Shown here: positions 1-9,327 of the stretch, in pieces
Layout: every line of letters starts with the position of its first letter
Numbering within the stretch: position 1 is the first letter of the stretch
NCBI GenBank assembly: GCA_035707965.1
Contig: DASSTJ010000068.1
Span: 5,701-69,700, forward strand
Direction: 5' to 3'
Length of the DNA: 64,000 nucleotides
Source: DASSTJ01 sp035707965
Lineage (GTDB): Bacteria; Actinomycetota; Actinomycetes; Actinomycetales; Angustibacteraceae
The notes under the pieces: model-generated
What the model was told of the DNA's origin: nothing
The model's input: the letters and a program-made list of their open reading frames with translations, nothing else
The model's database searches: none
Made by a program: the position numbers and the translations under genes

Positions 1-1844
1 TCCGCCAGGTCGAGGAGCGTCGTCGGCGTCCAGAGGACGACGTCGAGCCGCTGGTGCAGCGTGCGGCTGACCGCGGCGTCGATGCCGGCCCTGGGGGTCC
101 AGGACACGAGCGAGAGGGTGGCGGTGCGCGCCACGGGGTCGAGGGCGACGATCGCCTCGACCGTGATGAGGCCTCCGCCGCTCAGGGACACGTCGACGCG
201 GTGGGCACGGTTGTGCGTCGCGACGCCGTCGTTGCGGTACCCGCTGGTGCCGGCGAACGTCGCCTGCCGAAGGCCGGCCGCGCCGGAGCCGAGCACCTGC
301 TGCAGCCGCGTCGTCACGGCGTCCACCACGTCCTTGGCCTTCATGGTCGGCCCGGAGCCGCCGGTGCGGCGCCAGGGGGTCAACCGGATCGCGGTCGTGG
401 CACCGCGGTGCCAGAACGCGACACCGTTCTCGAAGTCACCGAACCGGTTCGGGCTCGGGGTGTCGGCCGCGGTCGTGACGCCGCCGACCGAGCCGCCCAG
501 CACCCCACCCACGTGCGTCACGATCCCGGCGGAGACGAGCCCGGTGCGGGTGACGTCGTCGAGTGCGCTGATGTCGACGTGGGTGGGCAGGTTCACGACG
601 GACGGCGGCACGTGGCCGGAGATGGCGACCTGCGGCAGCTTGACGACGTCGACGGGCAGGTCGAGGACGGGCTTGCGCCACGTCTCGGGCCGACGGCTGC
701 CGACCCGCCGGTCGGGGACGAGCTCGTCGGTCAGCGGGTAGCCGAGCGTCGGGTCCTGGTCGAAACCCCCTGCAGCCCACAGCGCGTGGATCAGCCCGTG
801 CACCTCGTGGGCCCCGGTGGCCGGGCTCCAGTAGATGGAGCCGGCCTGGAAGGTGCTGAAGGCGCCGGTGCCGCTGGCGGTGGGCTTCTCGTCACTGGTG
901 GGGTAGCCGAGGATCGACCCCTCGCCACCGAGGGCGAGGTACCGCGCGCGGATCGCGCCCTTCACCTCGTAGAGGTGGCCGTCGGGCGGACGCACGATCG
1001 GAGGGATCACCACCGGTGGGACCACGGGCGGCCGCACCACCACCGGGACGCCGGGACCGATGCCGTTCGCCGGCTGCGCCAGCACCGGTGAACCTGGGCG
1101 CACCACCGCTCGGTTCACGGGTGCGAGGTTGGTCGCGGTGACGTCCGGGCGACCGTCGCTGGGGGCGCTGGGGGCCACCCGCTCGCTGAGGGACGCGCTC
1201 GCGACGAGCTCGGTGACCGCGGGGTTCACCTCGATGCCGGTCACCGCGTCGAACCGGGACCTCGGGTACCAGTACAGCGAGCCGTTCTCGAAGTGGCTGA
1301 CCTGGCCGACCTGCGCAGCGTCCTTGCCGGCGAGCTGGTCGGTCGTGGGGTAGCCGAGGGGACCGCGCTCCGCACCCTCCGCGGCCCAGCGATCGCCGAT
1401 CGGGCCGTGCACCTCGTGCGCACCGACCCGGGGGTTCCAGACGATGGTTCCGCGCTGGAACCTCCGGTACCAGCCGATGCCGTCCGGGCAGGCCGTGACG
1501 GCCCCGGCGGTGCTGCCGAGGATGCCGGCGGCCGAGCCGAGCAGCTCGTACTTCTGCGCGATCATGCGCTCGGCGAGCGCCTGCGGCGACGCGATGACGA
1601 CGAGGTCGTCCACCAGACCCCCGAGGTGGCTGCGGTCGAGCCCGGTCGCGATCTCACGGATGCCGGCGAGCAGCGCGCCGCTGTCCGCCGCGGCTGCGGC
1701 GTCCCCCAGGTCGACGACGAGGTCGCCGGCCGGGTCGGTGACGAGATCGAGGTCCACGGCGCGCGTCAGCGCGGAGCTGCGCGCAAGGCCCCGGTCGAGA
1801 AGGTCCAGAGCGGTGAATGGGGCGGTGAGCGGGGTGGTCGGCAT
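1..1844 (-). CDS. LGFP-repeat protein, C-terminus cut by window edge
   Basis: An open frame starts at ATG 1844-1842 and runs off the left edge, giving about 614 residues without a stop. LGFP repeats (cell-wall-associated modules in actinobacteria) are visible at about residues 121-195 and 285-370. Each has a GxIxxxWxxxG...LGYPxTDE core followed by a FxxGxxYW strand, and a third F-E-N-G-V-A-F-W strand follows near residue 470. A Pro/Val-rich linker lies near residues 258-280. No N-terminal signal peptide is visible, which is odd for a wall-associated module, so secretion is uncertain. The gene lies 94 nt downstream of tRNA-Leu in the same orientation. The family is clear; the function is unknown. 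Confidence 0.8.
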   Translation of the reverse strand, partial: MPTTPLTAPFTALDLLDRGLARSSALTRAVDLDLVTDPAGDLVVDLGDAAAAADSGALLAGIREIATGLDRSHLGGLVDDLVVIASPQALAERMIAQKYELLGSAAGILGSTAGAVTACPDGIGWYRRFQRGTIVWNPRVGAHEVHGPIGDRWAAEGAERGPLGYPTTDQLAGKDAAQVGQVSHFENGSLYWYPRSRFDAVTGIEVNPAVTELVASASLSERVAPSAPSDGRPDVTATNLAPVNRAVVRPGSPVLAQPANGIGPGVPVVVRPPVVPPVVIPPIVRPPDGHLYEVKGAIRARYLALGGEGSILGYPTSDEKPTASGTGAFSTFQAGSIYWSPATGAHEVHGLIHALWAAGGFDQDPTLGYPLTDELVPDRRVGSRRPETWRKPVLDLPVDVVKLPQVAISGHVPPSVVNLPTHVDISALDDVTRTGLVSAGIVTHVGGVLGGSVGGVTTAADTPSPNRFGDFENGVAFWHRGATTAIRLTPWRRTGGSGPTMKAKDVVDAVTTRLQQVLGSGAAGLRQATFAGTSGYRNDGVATHNRAHRVDVSLSGGGLITVEAIVALDPVARTATLSLVSWTPRAGIDAAVSRTLHQRLDVVLWTPTTLLDLA

Positions 1845-1938
1845 AGCACGTCTCCCGGTCGGTCGAGGTGCCTAACCAGAGGCCCCGGCCGCGAGACTGA
1901 TACCTGCCTGAGAATGTGCTGGCTGCGAACGTGCTGGG

Positions 1939-2022
1939 TGCGCGAGGGGGGAGTTGAACCCCCACACCCTTTCGAGTACACGGACCTGAACCGTGCGCGT
2001 CTGCCTATTCCGCCACTCGCGC
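1939..2022 (-). tRNA. tRNA-Leu (anticodon CAG)
   Basis: On the minus strand an 84-nt class II tRNA folds with a 7-bp acceptor stem (GCGCGAG with CTCGCGC), a GGTTCAGGT-type anticodon loop with anticodon CAG, a long variable arm and a GGGGGTTCAACTCCCCC T arm. CCA is not encoded. A tRNA-Leu beside fhaA is also seen in Mycobacterium. Confidence 0.95.
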
Positions 2023-2236
2023 GTGACCAGGAAGGCGCCGCAGGAGACCCTGCAGCACCCTCGTGGAACGACGTCAAGGCTAGCACGGCGACAAGGTGCT
2101 GAGGTTCGCCCGTTACGATCAACGCTGGACCGTACGAACGCCACCGCTGACCCGCACCGCACCCGACACCGCGGGCAGCACCGCCGAGCACGACAGCGAG
2201 CGCGCACCCGAGCGAATCGCCGGAGAGGAGGCACGC

Positions 2237-3022
2237 GTGGGAGTACTCGACCGCTTCGAGAAGGGGATCGAGCGGGCCGTCAACGGGGCCTTCGCGAAGG
2301 CGTTCCGCGCCGAGGTGCAGCCCGTCGAGATCGCGAGCGCCCTGCGCCGAGCCGTCGACGAGAAGGCCGCCGTCATCGGCCGCGGTCGCACCCTCGTGCC
2401 CAACGCGTTCGTCGTCGAGCTCGGCGAGAGCGACCACGAGCGCCTGCAGGAGTACGCGGACGCCCTGTCGGACGAGCTCGTCGCCAACCTGCGCGAGCAC
2501 GCCGAGCACCAGCGCTACGCGTTCGTGGGCCCTGTCACCGTGGCGTTCGAGCAGGTCGACGAGCTCGACACCGGCGTCTTCCGGGTGCGCAGCGCCACCG
2601 TGAAGGGGCGCCAGCAGGAGGCGCGCCCCACCCGTGCGCCGGACGTCATCCCCCGCGACCTGGACATCCCCACCCCGCCGCCGCGCGCTGCCGTGCCCGC
2701 CCGGTCGCAGCCGGCGACGCGTCCGCCACGCCGCCCGTGGCTCGAGGTCGACGGCCAGGTGTACCCGCTCGTCGGTCCCGTGACGGTCGTCGGTCGGGGC
2801 GACGAGGCGGACGTCGTCCTGGACGACCCGGGCATCTCGCGACGTCACGCCGAGCTGCGCGTCACGACCGACGGACCGCGCCTCGCGGCCACCGTCACCG
2901 ACCTCGGGTCGACCAACGGCACGTTCGTGAACGGCGACCAGGTGCGCTCGACGCCGCTGGACGACGGCGCGGTGATCACCCTGGGCCGCACCCGAGCCAC
3001 CTACCGCAGCGGAGAGCGATGA
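2237..3022 (+). CDS. fhaA: FhaA, FHA-domain protein with DUF3662 N-terminus
   Basis: 261 residues from GTG 2237, chosen because GGAGAGGAGG lies just upstream and because FhaA proteins begin with this G-x-x-x-R-F-E-x-x-x-E motif. Residues 1 to about 115 form the DUF3662 domain, then a Pro/Arg-rich linker. The FHA domain covers about 170-260 with GRGDEADVVLDDPGISRRHAE and STNGTFVNG, including the phospho-threonine-contacting R, S and N positions. In Mycobacterium FhaA binds a phosphorylated threonine in the MurJ-linked pseudokinase and restrains wall synthesis. That partner is present here at 42679-44520. The stop overlaps the fhaB start by 4 nt (ATGA). Confidence 0.93.
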   Translation: MGVLDRFEKGIERAVNGAFAKAFRAEVQPVEIASALRRAVDEKAAVIGRGRTLVPNAFVVELGESDHERLQEYADALSDELVANLREHAEHQRYAFVGPVTVAFEQVDELDTGVFRVRSATVKGRQQEARPTRAPDVIPRDLDIPTPPPRAAVPARSQPATRPPRRPWLEVDGQVYPLVGPVTVVGRGDEADVVLDDPGISRRHAELRVTTDGPRLAATVTDLGSTNGTFVNGDQVRSTPLDDGAVITLGRTRATYRSGER

Positions 3023-3531
3023 GCGAGCTCACCGTCACCGTCGTCCGGCTCGGGCTCCTGGCGCTGTTGTGGATCTTCGTCTTCTCGGTGGTCGGTGTGC
3101 TGCGGGGCGACCTGTTCGGCACCCGGGTCAGCACCCGACGTCCCCCGGCACCACCGCGTTCCGCCGTCGCCGCACGCCCGGTCGCCGCGCCCCCCGTCGA
3201 CGCCGCCCCCCGGCCGAAGGGACGCGCGGCCCGCAAGGTGCCACGCGAGATGGTCGTCACCGAGGGCCCGCTGCGGGGCACGACGATCACGCTGGGGCAC
3301 CAGTCGATCCTCATCGGCCGCAACCCCGAGTCGACGCTCGTGCTGAGCGACGACTACGCGTCCGGCCGGCACGCCCGCATCTTCCCCAAGGACGGTGACT
3401 GGTACGTCGAGGACCTGAGCTCCACGAACGGCACCTTCGTCGGCCAGCAGCGGGTCACGACCGAGCCGGTCAAGCTGGGCGTGGGCTCGAGCATGCGCAT
3501 CGGCACGACCGTCCTCGAGCTGCGCAGGTAG
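3019..3531 (+). CDS. fhaB: FhaB (FipA-like), membrane-anchored FHA protein
   Basis: 170 residues. One transmembrane helix lies at about 9-30, then a basic Pro/Ala linker (40-75) and an FHA domain at 85-168 with IGRNPESTLVLSDDYASGRH and DLSSTNGTFVG motifs. The start ATG overlaps the fhaA stop, so the two are probably translationally coupled. FhaB proteins read Thr phosphorylation by PknA/PknB at the septum and growth zone. The gene is followed after 8 nt by pstP. Identification rests on domain layout and on the operon. Confidence 0.92.
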   Translation: MSELTVTVVRLGLLALLWIFVFSVVGVLRGDLFGTRVSTRRPPAPPRSAVAARPVAAPPVDAAPRPKGRAARKVPREMVVTEGPLRGTTITLGHQSILIGRNPESTLVLSDDYASGRHARIFPKDGDWYVEDLSSTNGTFVGQQRVTTEPVKLGVGSSMRIGTTVLELRR

Positions 3532-3539
3532 GGCCGGGG

Positions 3540-4922
3540 ATGGGCATCGCGCTGCGGTACGCCGCTCGCTCGGACATCGGGCTGGGCCGTTACCGGAACA
3601 ACCAGGACTCCGGGTACGCCGGACCGCACCTGCTGGCCGTGTGCGACGGCATGGGCGGGCACGCCGGGGGCGACGTCGCCAGCTCGACGGCTCTGGGGCA
3701 GCTGGTGGCGCTCGATGGCGAGTCCCACGGCAGCGACGCCGTCGCCCTGCTGTCGCAGAGGCTGCGCGAGGCGAACGCCGAGCTGCGCCACCGCGTCGAG
3801 CAGGAGCCGGACCTCGCCGGCATGGGCACGACGGCCACGATCCTCATGCGGTACGGCAGCAAGCTGGCACTGGCCCACATCGGCGACTCGCGTGCCTACC
3901 TGCTGCGCGACGGTGAGCTCACCCGCCTGACGCACGACCACACCTTCGTGCAGTCGCTCGTGGACGAGGGGCGCATCACCGAGGAGGAGGCCGAGCAGCA
4001 CCCGCAGCGCTCGATCATCACGCGGGTGCTCTCCGGCGACCCGGAGGACGAGCCCGACCTGTCGGTGCGCGAGGCCCGGCTGGGCGACCGGTACGTGGTG
4101 TGCAGCGACGGCCTCACGGCGGTGGTCAGCGACGCCACGCTGGCCGAGACCCTGGCCGAGCACGACAGCCCGGGGCCGTGCGCGGACGCGCTGGTCCAGA
4201 TGGCGCTGCGCGGCGGCGGTCCCGACAACATCACGTGCGTCGTCGCGTACGTGGTGGACGCGAGCTCGGGCGACAGCTCGACGATGCCGGAGGTCGTCGG
4301 CGCGGCCGCCGTCCACGGCACCGTTCGCACCGAAGCGGCCACGAGCAGCCCGGCGGCCCGGGCCGCGGCTCTGAGCCAGCAGACGGACGACGACGCGACG
4401 GACGGCCGGCGCTCCGACGACGTCGACGAGGTGCCACCCGTGGGCCCGCCCGCGTCCACGGCACGCTGGGCGTTCCGCGGCCTCATCACCCTGCTCGTCC
4501 TCGGCCTCCTGGGCGCAGGCAGCTACGCCGCCTACGCGTGGAGCCAGAAGCAGTACTTCGTGGGGGCCGACGACGGCCAGGTCGCGATCTACCGCGGCCT
4601 TCCCCAGGACGTCGGTCCGCTGCACCTCTCGAGCGTCTACGAGCGCCAGGACGTCGCCCTGTCGGCCCTCCCGGCGTACAGCCAGGAGCAGGTGCGCGAC
4701 ACGATCACCGCCGACGACCTGCGCGACGCGCGCGCCAAGGTGGCCGAGCTGCGGCAGCAGGCGCTGGACTGCCCGACGGTGCCAGCGGCGGGCTCGACGA
4801 CCGCACCGACCACGCCCGCGACACCGACAGCGACCACGCCCGCGACCACCCCGGCCACGACTCCGAGCGCCACCCCGACGGCGCCCACGACGCTTCCGGC
4901 CGGCTGCCAGGGCGTCGGCTGA
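3540..4922 (+). CDS. pstP: PstP, membrane PP2C Ser/Thr phosphatase
   Basis: 460 residues. The cytosolic PP2C domain spans about 1-240, with metal-binding motifs RNNQDSGY, VCDGMGGHAGG, IGDSRAYL and GGPDNIT. An acidic/Ala-rich juxtamembrane stretch follows, then one transmembrane helix at about 309-331 and an external domain of about 85 residues. The last 45 residues are a Thr/Pro-rich tail with repeated TTPAT units ending near a single Cys. The phosphatase reverses PknA/PknB phosphorylation. The TGA overlaps the rodA ATG (ATGA). The low-complexity external tail is unusual and may be a flexible wall-spanning segment. Confidence 0.93.
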   Translation: MGIALRYAARSDIGLGRYRNNQDSGYAGPHLLAVCDGMGGHAGGDVASSTALGQLVALDGESHGSDAVALLSQRLREANAELRHRVEQEPDLAGMGTTATILMRYGSKLALAHIGDSRAYLLRDGELTRLTHDHTFVQSLVDEGRITEEEAEQHPQRSIITRVLSGDPEDEPDLSVREARLGDRYVVCSDGLTAVVSDATLAETLAEHDSPGPCADALVQMALRGGGPDNITCVVAYVVDASSGDSSTMPEVVGAAAVHGTVRTEAATSSPAARAAALSQQTDDDATDGRRSDDVDEVPPVGPPASTARWAFRGLITLLVLGLLGAGSYAAYAWSQKQYFVGADDGQVAIYRGLPQDVGPLHLSSVYERQDVALSALPAYSQEQVRDTITADDLRDARAKVAELRQQALDCPTVPAAGSTTAPTTPATPTATTPATTPATTPSATPTAPTTLPAGCQGVG

Positions 4923-6313
4923 TGGCCACCGTCACCACCCTTGCTCCACGCACCCGTCGGGGCGTCGAGCTGGTGCTGCTGGCCTTCGCGGTCGGCATCG
5001 TGCTGCTCGCCTACGTCAACGTCGGCATCGCGGTGAACGGCACGCTGCCGCCGAGCATCATCGCCTACGGCACCGGGCTGGTCGTGCTGGTCGGCGCGGT
5101 GCACGTCACCCTGCGGCTCCGAGCCGCGTACGCCGACCCGGTGCTGCTGCCGGTCGCGACCGTCCTCAACGGGCTCGGCCTCGTGATGATCCACCGGCTC
5201 GACGTCGCCGAGGGTCGCGACGGCGGCAGCGCGTTCGCCGCCCGCCAGATGATCTGGATGGCCCTCGGCGTCGCGCTGGCCCTGGTGATCTTGTGGCTGC
5301 TGCGTGACCACCGCCGGCTGCAGCGCTTCACCTACACCGCGATGGCCGCCGGTCTCGTGCTGCTGCTCCTGCCGCTCCTGCCCGGCCTGGGCAAGAACAT
5401 CAACGGCTCCCGCATCTGGATCGGCCTGGGCTCGCTGTCGTTCCAGCCCGGGGAGCTCGCGAAGATCGTGCTGGCCGTCTTCTTCGCCGGCTACCTCGTG
5501 CAGACGCGCGACGCGCTCTCGCTGGTGGGACGACGGGTGCTGGGCTTCAGCCTGCCGCGCGCCCGCGACCTGGGGCCGATCCTCATCGCGTGGCTGGCCA
5601 GCCTCGGCGTGCTGGTGTTCGAGCGTGACCTCGGCTCGTCCCTGCTGTTCTTCGGTCTGTTCGTCGCGATGCTGTACCTGGCCACGGAGCGCAAGAGCTG
5701 GGTCGCCATCGGCCTCGTGCTCTTCGTGGCGGGTGCCTACGTCGCGTACCTGCTGTTCGGCCACGTGCAGCAGCGCGTGCTGCTGTGGCTGCACCCCTTC
5801 TCGCAGAAGGCGATCGACGTCAGTGACCAGCTGGTTCGCGGCCTGTTCGGCATGGCGAACGGCGGCCTGCTGGGCACCGGTCTGGGCCGCGGCCGACCCG
5901 ATCTCACCTACTACGCGGAGAGCGACTTCATCGTGCCGTCCTTCGCCGAGGAGCTCGGGCTCTTCGGCGTGTTCGCCCTCGTGGTCCTGTACCTGGTCTT
6001 CGTCGAGCGGGGCATGCGCACGGCACTGGGGGTGCGGGACGGCTTCGGCAAGCTGCTCGCCGCGGGTCTGGCGTTCACCGTGGCCCTGCAGTGCTTCGTC
6101 GTCGTCGGGGGCGTCACCCGCGTCATCCCGCTCACTGGGCTGACGATGCCCTTCCTCTCCTACGGTGGCTCGTCGCTGCTCGCCAACTGGGCGATCCTCG
6201 GGCTGCTGCTGCGCATCAGCGACCAGGCGCGTCGTCCAGCGCCCCCGGTCGATGCGGCGAACCTCGCCGCCCCCGGGTCGGACGCCGTGACGCAGGTGGT
6301 GAAGCTGCGGTGA
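4922..6313 (+). CDS. rodA: RodA/FtsW-type SEDS glycosyltransferase
   Basis: 463 residues with about ten to twelve hydrophobic helices. SEDS signatures are GSRIWIGLGSLSFQPGELAK, FERDLGSSLLFF (with the catalytic-type Asp in the large loop region) and PFLSYGGSSLLANWAILGLLL near the C-terminus. SEDS enzymes polymerise lipid II and pair with a class B PBP, which is the next gene with a 4-bp overlap (GTGA at 6310). RodA is preferred over FtsW because of the pstP-rodA-pbpA-pknA context. Confidence 0.94.
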   Translation: MATVTTLAPRTRRGVELVLLAFAVGIVLLAYVNVGIAVNGTLPPSIIAYGTGLVVLVGAVHVTLRLRAAYADPVLLPVATVLNGLGLVMIHRLDVAEGRDGGSAFAARQMIWMALGVALALVILWLLRDHRRLQRFTYTAMAAGLVLLLLPLLPGLGKNINGSRIWIGLGSLSFQPGELAKIVLAVFFAGYLVQTRDALSLVGRRVLGFSLPRARDLGPILIAWLASLGVLVFERDLGSSLLFFGLFVAMLYLATERKSWVAIGLVLFVAGAYVAYLLFGHVQQRVLLWLHPFSQKAIDVSDQLVRGLFGMANGGLLGTGLGRGRPDLTYYAESDFIVPSFAEELGLFGVFALVVLYLVFVERGMRTALGVRDGFGKLLAAGLAFTVALQCFVVVGGVTRVIPLTGLTMPFLSYGGSSLLANWAILGLLLRISDQARRPAPPVDAANLAAPGSDAVTQVVKLR

Positions 6314-7767
6314 ACGCGCCGATCCGTCGCCTGTCCATGGTCGTGGCCTTCATGTTCACCTGCCTTCTCGTCTCGACGACGTACATCCAGTTCGTGCAGG
6401 CGTCGTCCTTGCGGGACAAGCCGAACAACCGACGCACGCTCCTCGAGAACTACGGCCGCGAGCGCGGGCCGATCCTGGTCGACGGCAACCCGGTGGCACG
6501 ATCGAAAGCCACCGACGACGAGCTGAAGTACCAGCGCACCTACAGCGACCCCGAGCTCTTCGCGCACGTGACCGGCTACTACTCGTTCGTCTACGGAGCC
6601 GGCGGTGGGGTCGAGCGCAGCGAGGACGCGCTCCTGTCCGGCTCGTCGGACGCCCTGTTCTACCGCCGCATGGTGGACCTCGTGACGGGTCGCAAGCCTC
6701 AGGGTGCCTCCGTGGAGCTGACGATCGACCCGGCCGTGCAGAAGGTGGCCAGCGACGGGCTCGGGAAGCAGACCGGTGCCGTGGTGGCGCTGAACCCGAA
6801 GACCGGCGCGATCCTGGCTCTCGTCAGCCACCCGACCTACGACCCGAACCGGCTCGCCGGGCACGACGTCGCGACCGTGACCAAGGCGTGGAAGGACCTG
6901 AACGCCGACAAGGGCCGCCCGCTGGTGAACCGGGCGATCGCCGGTGACCTGTACCCGCCCGGCTCGACGTTCAAGGTGGTCACGGCCGCAGCGGCGCTGT
7001 CGAGCGGCAAGTACGACGAGAACACGGTGGTGCCGGGCCCGGCGACGCTCGACCTGCCCCAGACCAGCGTGAACCTGCCGAACGACTTCCGTGGCGCCTG
7101 CGGCCCGGGCGGCAAGCTGTCACTCACCAGGGCGCTCCAGATCTCGTGCAACACCGCGTTCGGCAGCCTGGGGCTCGAGCTCGGCGGCAACGCGCTCGCC
7201 GAGCAGGCCCAGAAGTTCGGCTTCGGCCAGGGTCTCGACGTCCCGATGCCCGTCACCCCGAGCACCGTCCCGGCCGACATGAACCCGCCACAGAGTGCCC
7301 AGGCGGCCATCGGGCAGTTCGACGTGCGCGTCACACCGCTGCAGATGGCTATGGTCGCGGCCGGCGTCGCGAACGACGGGGTCGTCATGAAGCCGTACCT
7401 CGTCGACACCGTGCGCGCCCCCGACCTCGACGTCCTGCACCAGGCGAAGCCGGAAGAGCTCTCCCGCGCGGTCAGCAGCGACGTGGCCGCCCAGCTCACC
7501 CGCATGATGGAGAAGGTCGTCGACGCCGGCACGGGCACCCGGGCGCAGATCCCCGGCGTGAAGGTGGCCGGCAAGACGGGCACGGCGCAGCACGGCGACG
7601 GCAAGGCCCCGCACGCGTGGTTCATCGCGTTCGCCCCGGCCGACAACCCGCAGGTGGCGGTCGCCGTGGTCGTCGAGGACGGCGGCGAGCTGGGCCACGA
7701 GGGCTTCGGCGGCTCCATCGCCGCCCCGATCGCCAAGAAGGTCATGGAGGCGGTGCTGAAGCCATGA
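6310..7767 (+). CDS. pbpA: PbpA, class B penicillin-binding protein
   Basis: 485 residues from GTG 6310. An N-terminal signal-anchor helix lies at about 9-30, a dimerisation/pedestal region at 45-165, and a transpeptidase domain from about 175. Active-site motifs are S219-T-F-K, S279-C-N and K422-T-G-T. It cross-links the peptidoglycan strands made by RodA. The gene overlaps rodA upstream and pknA downstream by 4 nt each, so the cluster is one translationally coupled operon. Length fits actinobacterial PbpA (about 490). Confidence 0.95.
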   Translation: MNAPIRRLSMVVAFMFTCLLVSTTYIQFVQASSLRDKPNNRRTLLENYGRERGPILVDGNPVARSKATDDELKYQRTYSDPELFAHVTGYYSFVYGAGGGVERSEDALLSGSSDALFYRRMVDLVTGRKPQGASVELTIDPAVQKVASDGLGKQTGAVVALNPKTGAILALVSHPTYDPNRLAGHDVATVTKAWKDLNADKGRPLVNRAIAGDLYPPGSTFKVVTAAAALSSGKYDENTVVPGPATLDLPQTSVNLPNDFRGACGPGGKLSLTRALQISCNTAFGSLGLELGGNALAEQAQKFGFGQGLDVPMPVTPSTVPADMNPPQSAQAAIGQFDVRVTPLQMAMVAAGVANDGVVMKPYLVDTVRAPDLDVLHQAKPEELSRAVSSDVAAQLTRMMEKVVDAGTGTRAQIPGVKVAGKTGTAQHGDGKAPHAWFIAFAPADNPQVAVAVVVEDGGELGHEGFGGSIAAPIAKKVMEAVLKP

Positions 7768-9254
7768 CGTCCTTGCACCCCCAGGCGGGCCTCCGGATCG
7801 GCGACCGCTACGAGCTCACCCAGCGCATCGCCGCGGGCGGCATGGGCGAGGTGTGGGCCGCGCACGACGCGGTTCTCGACCGCGAGGTCGCCGTCAAGCT
7901 CCTGCGACGGGAGTACGCCGACGACCCGGGCTTCGTGGAACGGTTCCGCGCCGAGGCCCGGCACGCCGCCTCGCTCTCGCACAGCGGCATCGCGGCCGTC
8001 TACGACTACGGCGAGGTCGACGGATCGGCGTTCCTCGTGATGGAGCTCGTGCCGGGCACGCCGCTGTCGACCCTCATCGCCGAACGCGGCTCCCTCCCCG
8101 CGACCGAGGCCGTGCCGCTGCTGCAGCAGGCGGCCCTGGCGCTGCAGGCCGCGCACGCGGCCGGGCTCGTCCACCGTGACGTGAAGCCGGGCAACCTCCT
8201 CGTCACACCGGAAGGGGAGGTCAAGGTCACCGACTTCGGCATCGCCCGTGCCGGCGGTCAGGCTCCACTCACCCGTACCGGCGAGGTGATGGGGACCGCG
8301 CAGTACCTGTCGCCGGAGCAGGCGATGGGTCGCACCGCCACGCCGGCCAGCGACGTCTACTCGCTGGGGGTCGTCAGCTACGAGGCCCTGTCCGGACGCC
8401 GTCCGTTCGACGCTGACAACCCGGTCGCCGTCGCCATGTCGCAGGTGAACGACGCTCCGCCCCCGCTGCCGGACTCGGTCCCGCCCGCGGTGGCGTCCGT
8501 CGTCCTTCAGGCGCTCGCCAAGGACCCGGACGAACGGCCGCACAGCGCCTCCGACTTCTCCGACGCGCTCGGTCGGGCGATGCGTGGCCAGTCCCCGGCC
8601 CGGGGCATCCCGCCGGTGGCAGCACCGCCCACCCAGCCCATCACCGGACCTCTCGCGGCCGCGGCCGCGCCGCCCCGTCCCGCCACCGACGTGCTCGCCG
8701 ACGACACCGGCCCACGACGGTCGGTGGGCCTGTGGATCCTCGTCGCCCTTCTGGTGGCCGCGGTGGTGGCGCTCGTGGTCCTCCTGCTGACGCACGGTGA
8801 CGGCAAGGCCCTCGACGACACCCCCGGTGGTGGCCCCGTGCCATCGGCGACGACGTCCAGCCCGTCGACCGGCGCGACGACGTCGGCGGCTCCCACGACG
8901 ATCTCCCTCGTCGAGGACGACTACCTGGGCCGGCCGGCGAACGAGGTCGCTGCCGAGCTGCGCGCCAAGGGGCTGCGCGTGACGACGACCCCCCAGACCA
9001 CCGCCGAGTACCGCCCCGGCACGGTCTCCGACGTCGCGCCGACCGGCAACCTCGAGCCCGGTGACCGGGTCACCCTCTCCGTGGCCCAGGCACCCACGAC
9101 GAGCAGCACCAGCACGACGACGTCCAGCCCTCCGTCGCCGCCGTCGACGAGCTCGTCGACCTCCACCACGACCACCAGCCACACGAGCGGGACCGCGACC
9201 AGCACGGCCGGCAGCACTGGCGAGGCCGGTGGCGACACGGCAGCGGCACCATGA
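7764..9254 (+). CDS. pknA: PknA-type Ser/Thr kinase with a single PASTA domain
   Basis: 496 residues. Kinase domain about 12-270: Gly-rich loop IAAGGMGEVW, Lys45, catalytic H-R-D139 and D157-F-G, activation loop with TRTGEVMGTAQYLSPE. Transmembrane helix at 320-342. A lone PASTA-like module lies at about 381-442, followed by about 50 residues almost entirely Ser/Thr/Pro/Gly. Mycobacterial PknA lacks PASTA modules, so the single module and the low-complexity tail are lineage features. It should phosphorylate division and wall proteins. A 73-nt gap separates it from pknB. Confidence 0.92.
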   Translation: MTSLHPQAGLRIGDRYELTQRIAAGGMGEVWAAHDAVLDREVAVKLLRREYADDPGFVERFRAEARHAASLSHSGIAAVYDYGEVDGSAFLVMELVPGTPLSTLIAERGSLPATEAVPLLQQAALALQAAHAAGLVHRDVKPGNLLVTPEGEVKVTDFGIARAGGQAPLTRTGEVMGTAQYLSPEQAMGRTATPASDVYSLGVVSYEALSGRRPFDADNPVAVAMSQVNDAPPPLPDSVPPAVASVVLQALAKDPDERPHSASDFSDALGRAMRGQSPARGIPPVAAPPTQPITGPLAAAAAPPRPATDVLADDTGPRRSVGLWILVALLVAAVVALVVLLLTHGDGKALDDTPGGGPVPSATTSSPSTGATTSAAPTTISLVEDDYLGRPANEVAAELRAKGLRVTTTPQTTAEYRPGTVSDVAPTGNLEPGDRVTLSVAQAPTTSSTSTTTSSPPSPPSTSSSTSTTTTSHTSGTATSTAGSTGEAGGDTAAAP

Positions 9255-9327
9255 GACCTCACCCCTGCCGGACCAGGACCGATCACGCGGGCGCGTGCCC
9301 GCACCGCACCACAGCGAAGGGCATCAC

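Noticed and set aside
54..2102. Several long plus-strand frames opposite the LGFP gene
   Set aside because: They are Gly/Arg/Ala-rich shadows typical of high-GC DNA; the minus-strand frame shows LGFP domains.
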